DNA of 64,000 nt from Notamacropus eugenii (Eukaryota; Chordata; Mammalia; Diprotodontia; Macropodidae): contig NC_092875.1 of the NCBI RefSeq assembly GCF_028372415.1, positions 341,365,123-341,429,122 on the forward strand, written 5' to 3'. Within the stretch, counting starts at the first letter, position 1. The number at the start of each line of letters is the position of its first letter. Of this stretch, positions 63,898-64,000 are shown piece by piece. Below the pieces are notes generated by a model. That model saw only the letters and a program-made list of their open reading frames with translations. It searched no databases and was not told the origin of the DNA. The position numbers were made by a program, and so were the translations under genes.

Positions 63898-64000
63898 TCC
63901 ACTAATTAAACCAGATATCAAATTGAAATTGTGTTTTTATACAAATTCACTACTACATAAGTTATTTCCTAGAGCCTAACATGATGCCTTCTACATAACA

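Overview
The window is intron- and repeat-rich vertebrate DNA. Its repeats point to a marsupial (metatherian): many 3' ends of marsupial-type L1, tRNA-derived SINEs of the MIR/THER/WSINE group, L2 remains, and ORF1-only L1 relatives. I cannot fix the species. No rRNA, tRNA, CRISPR array or prokaryotic gene was seen.

Layout. 1-11.7 kb is intergenic and holds truncated L1 3' ends, SINEs, an old ERV LTR (about 2.8-3.4 kb) and an unnamed ancient repeat. 11.78-14.67 kb is a complete ORF1-only L1 relative (HAL1-like) bounded by a 15-bp target-site duplication. 14.77-17.25 kb has a probable LTR on the minus strand and several SINEs. 17.26-43.12 kb is one fossil LTR retroelement. Its two LTRs are now 25 kb apart because other elements landed inside it: a second HAL1-like copy, an internally deleted L1 that itself received a UCP2 retrocopy, a REEP6 retrocopy, a YWHAZ retrocopy, and a nearly intact 6.9-kb L1. 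That L1 has an open ORF1 and one visible frameshift in ORF2.

45.2-60.9 kb carries the only host gene I can support: the 3' half of ELP2 (Elongator subunit 2) on the minus strand. Eight coding exons have consensus splice sites and compatible phases. They encode the C-terminal ~313 residues with the stop at 45362; more 5' exons must lie beyond 64 kb. Its introns hold SINEs, an L2 element split by a SINE, a decayed C2H2 zinc-finger fragment and L1 tails.

The genes do not form a pathway. The biology on show is repeated L1-driven retrotransposition into one ERV fossil just downstream of ELP2. Target-site duplications can be read directly for five insertions: HAL1-like copy 1, UCP2, REEP6, YWHAZ and the full-length L1. 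A truncated L1 at 4.7-5.7 kb also has an exact one.
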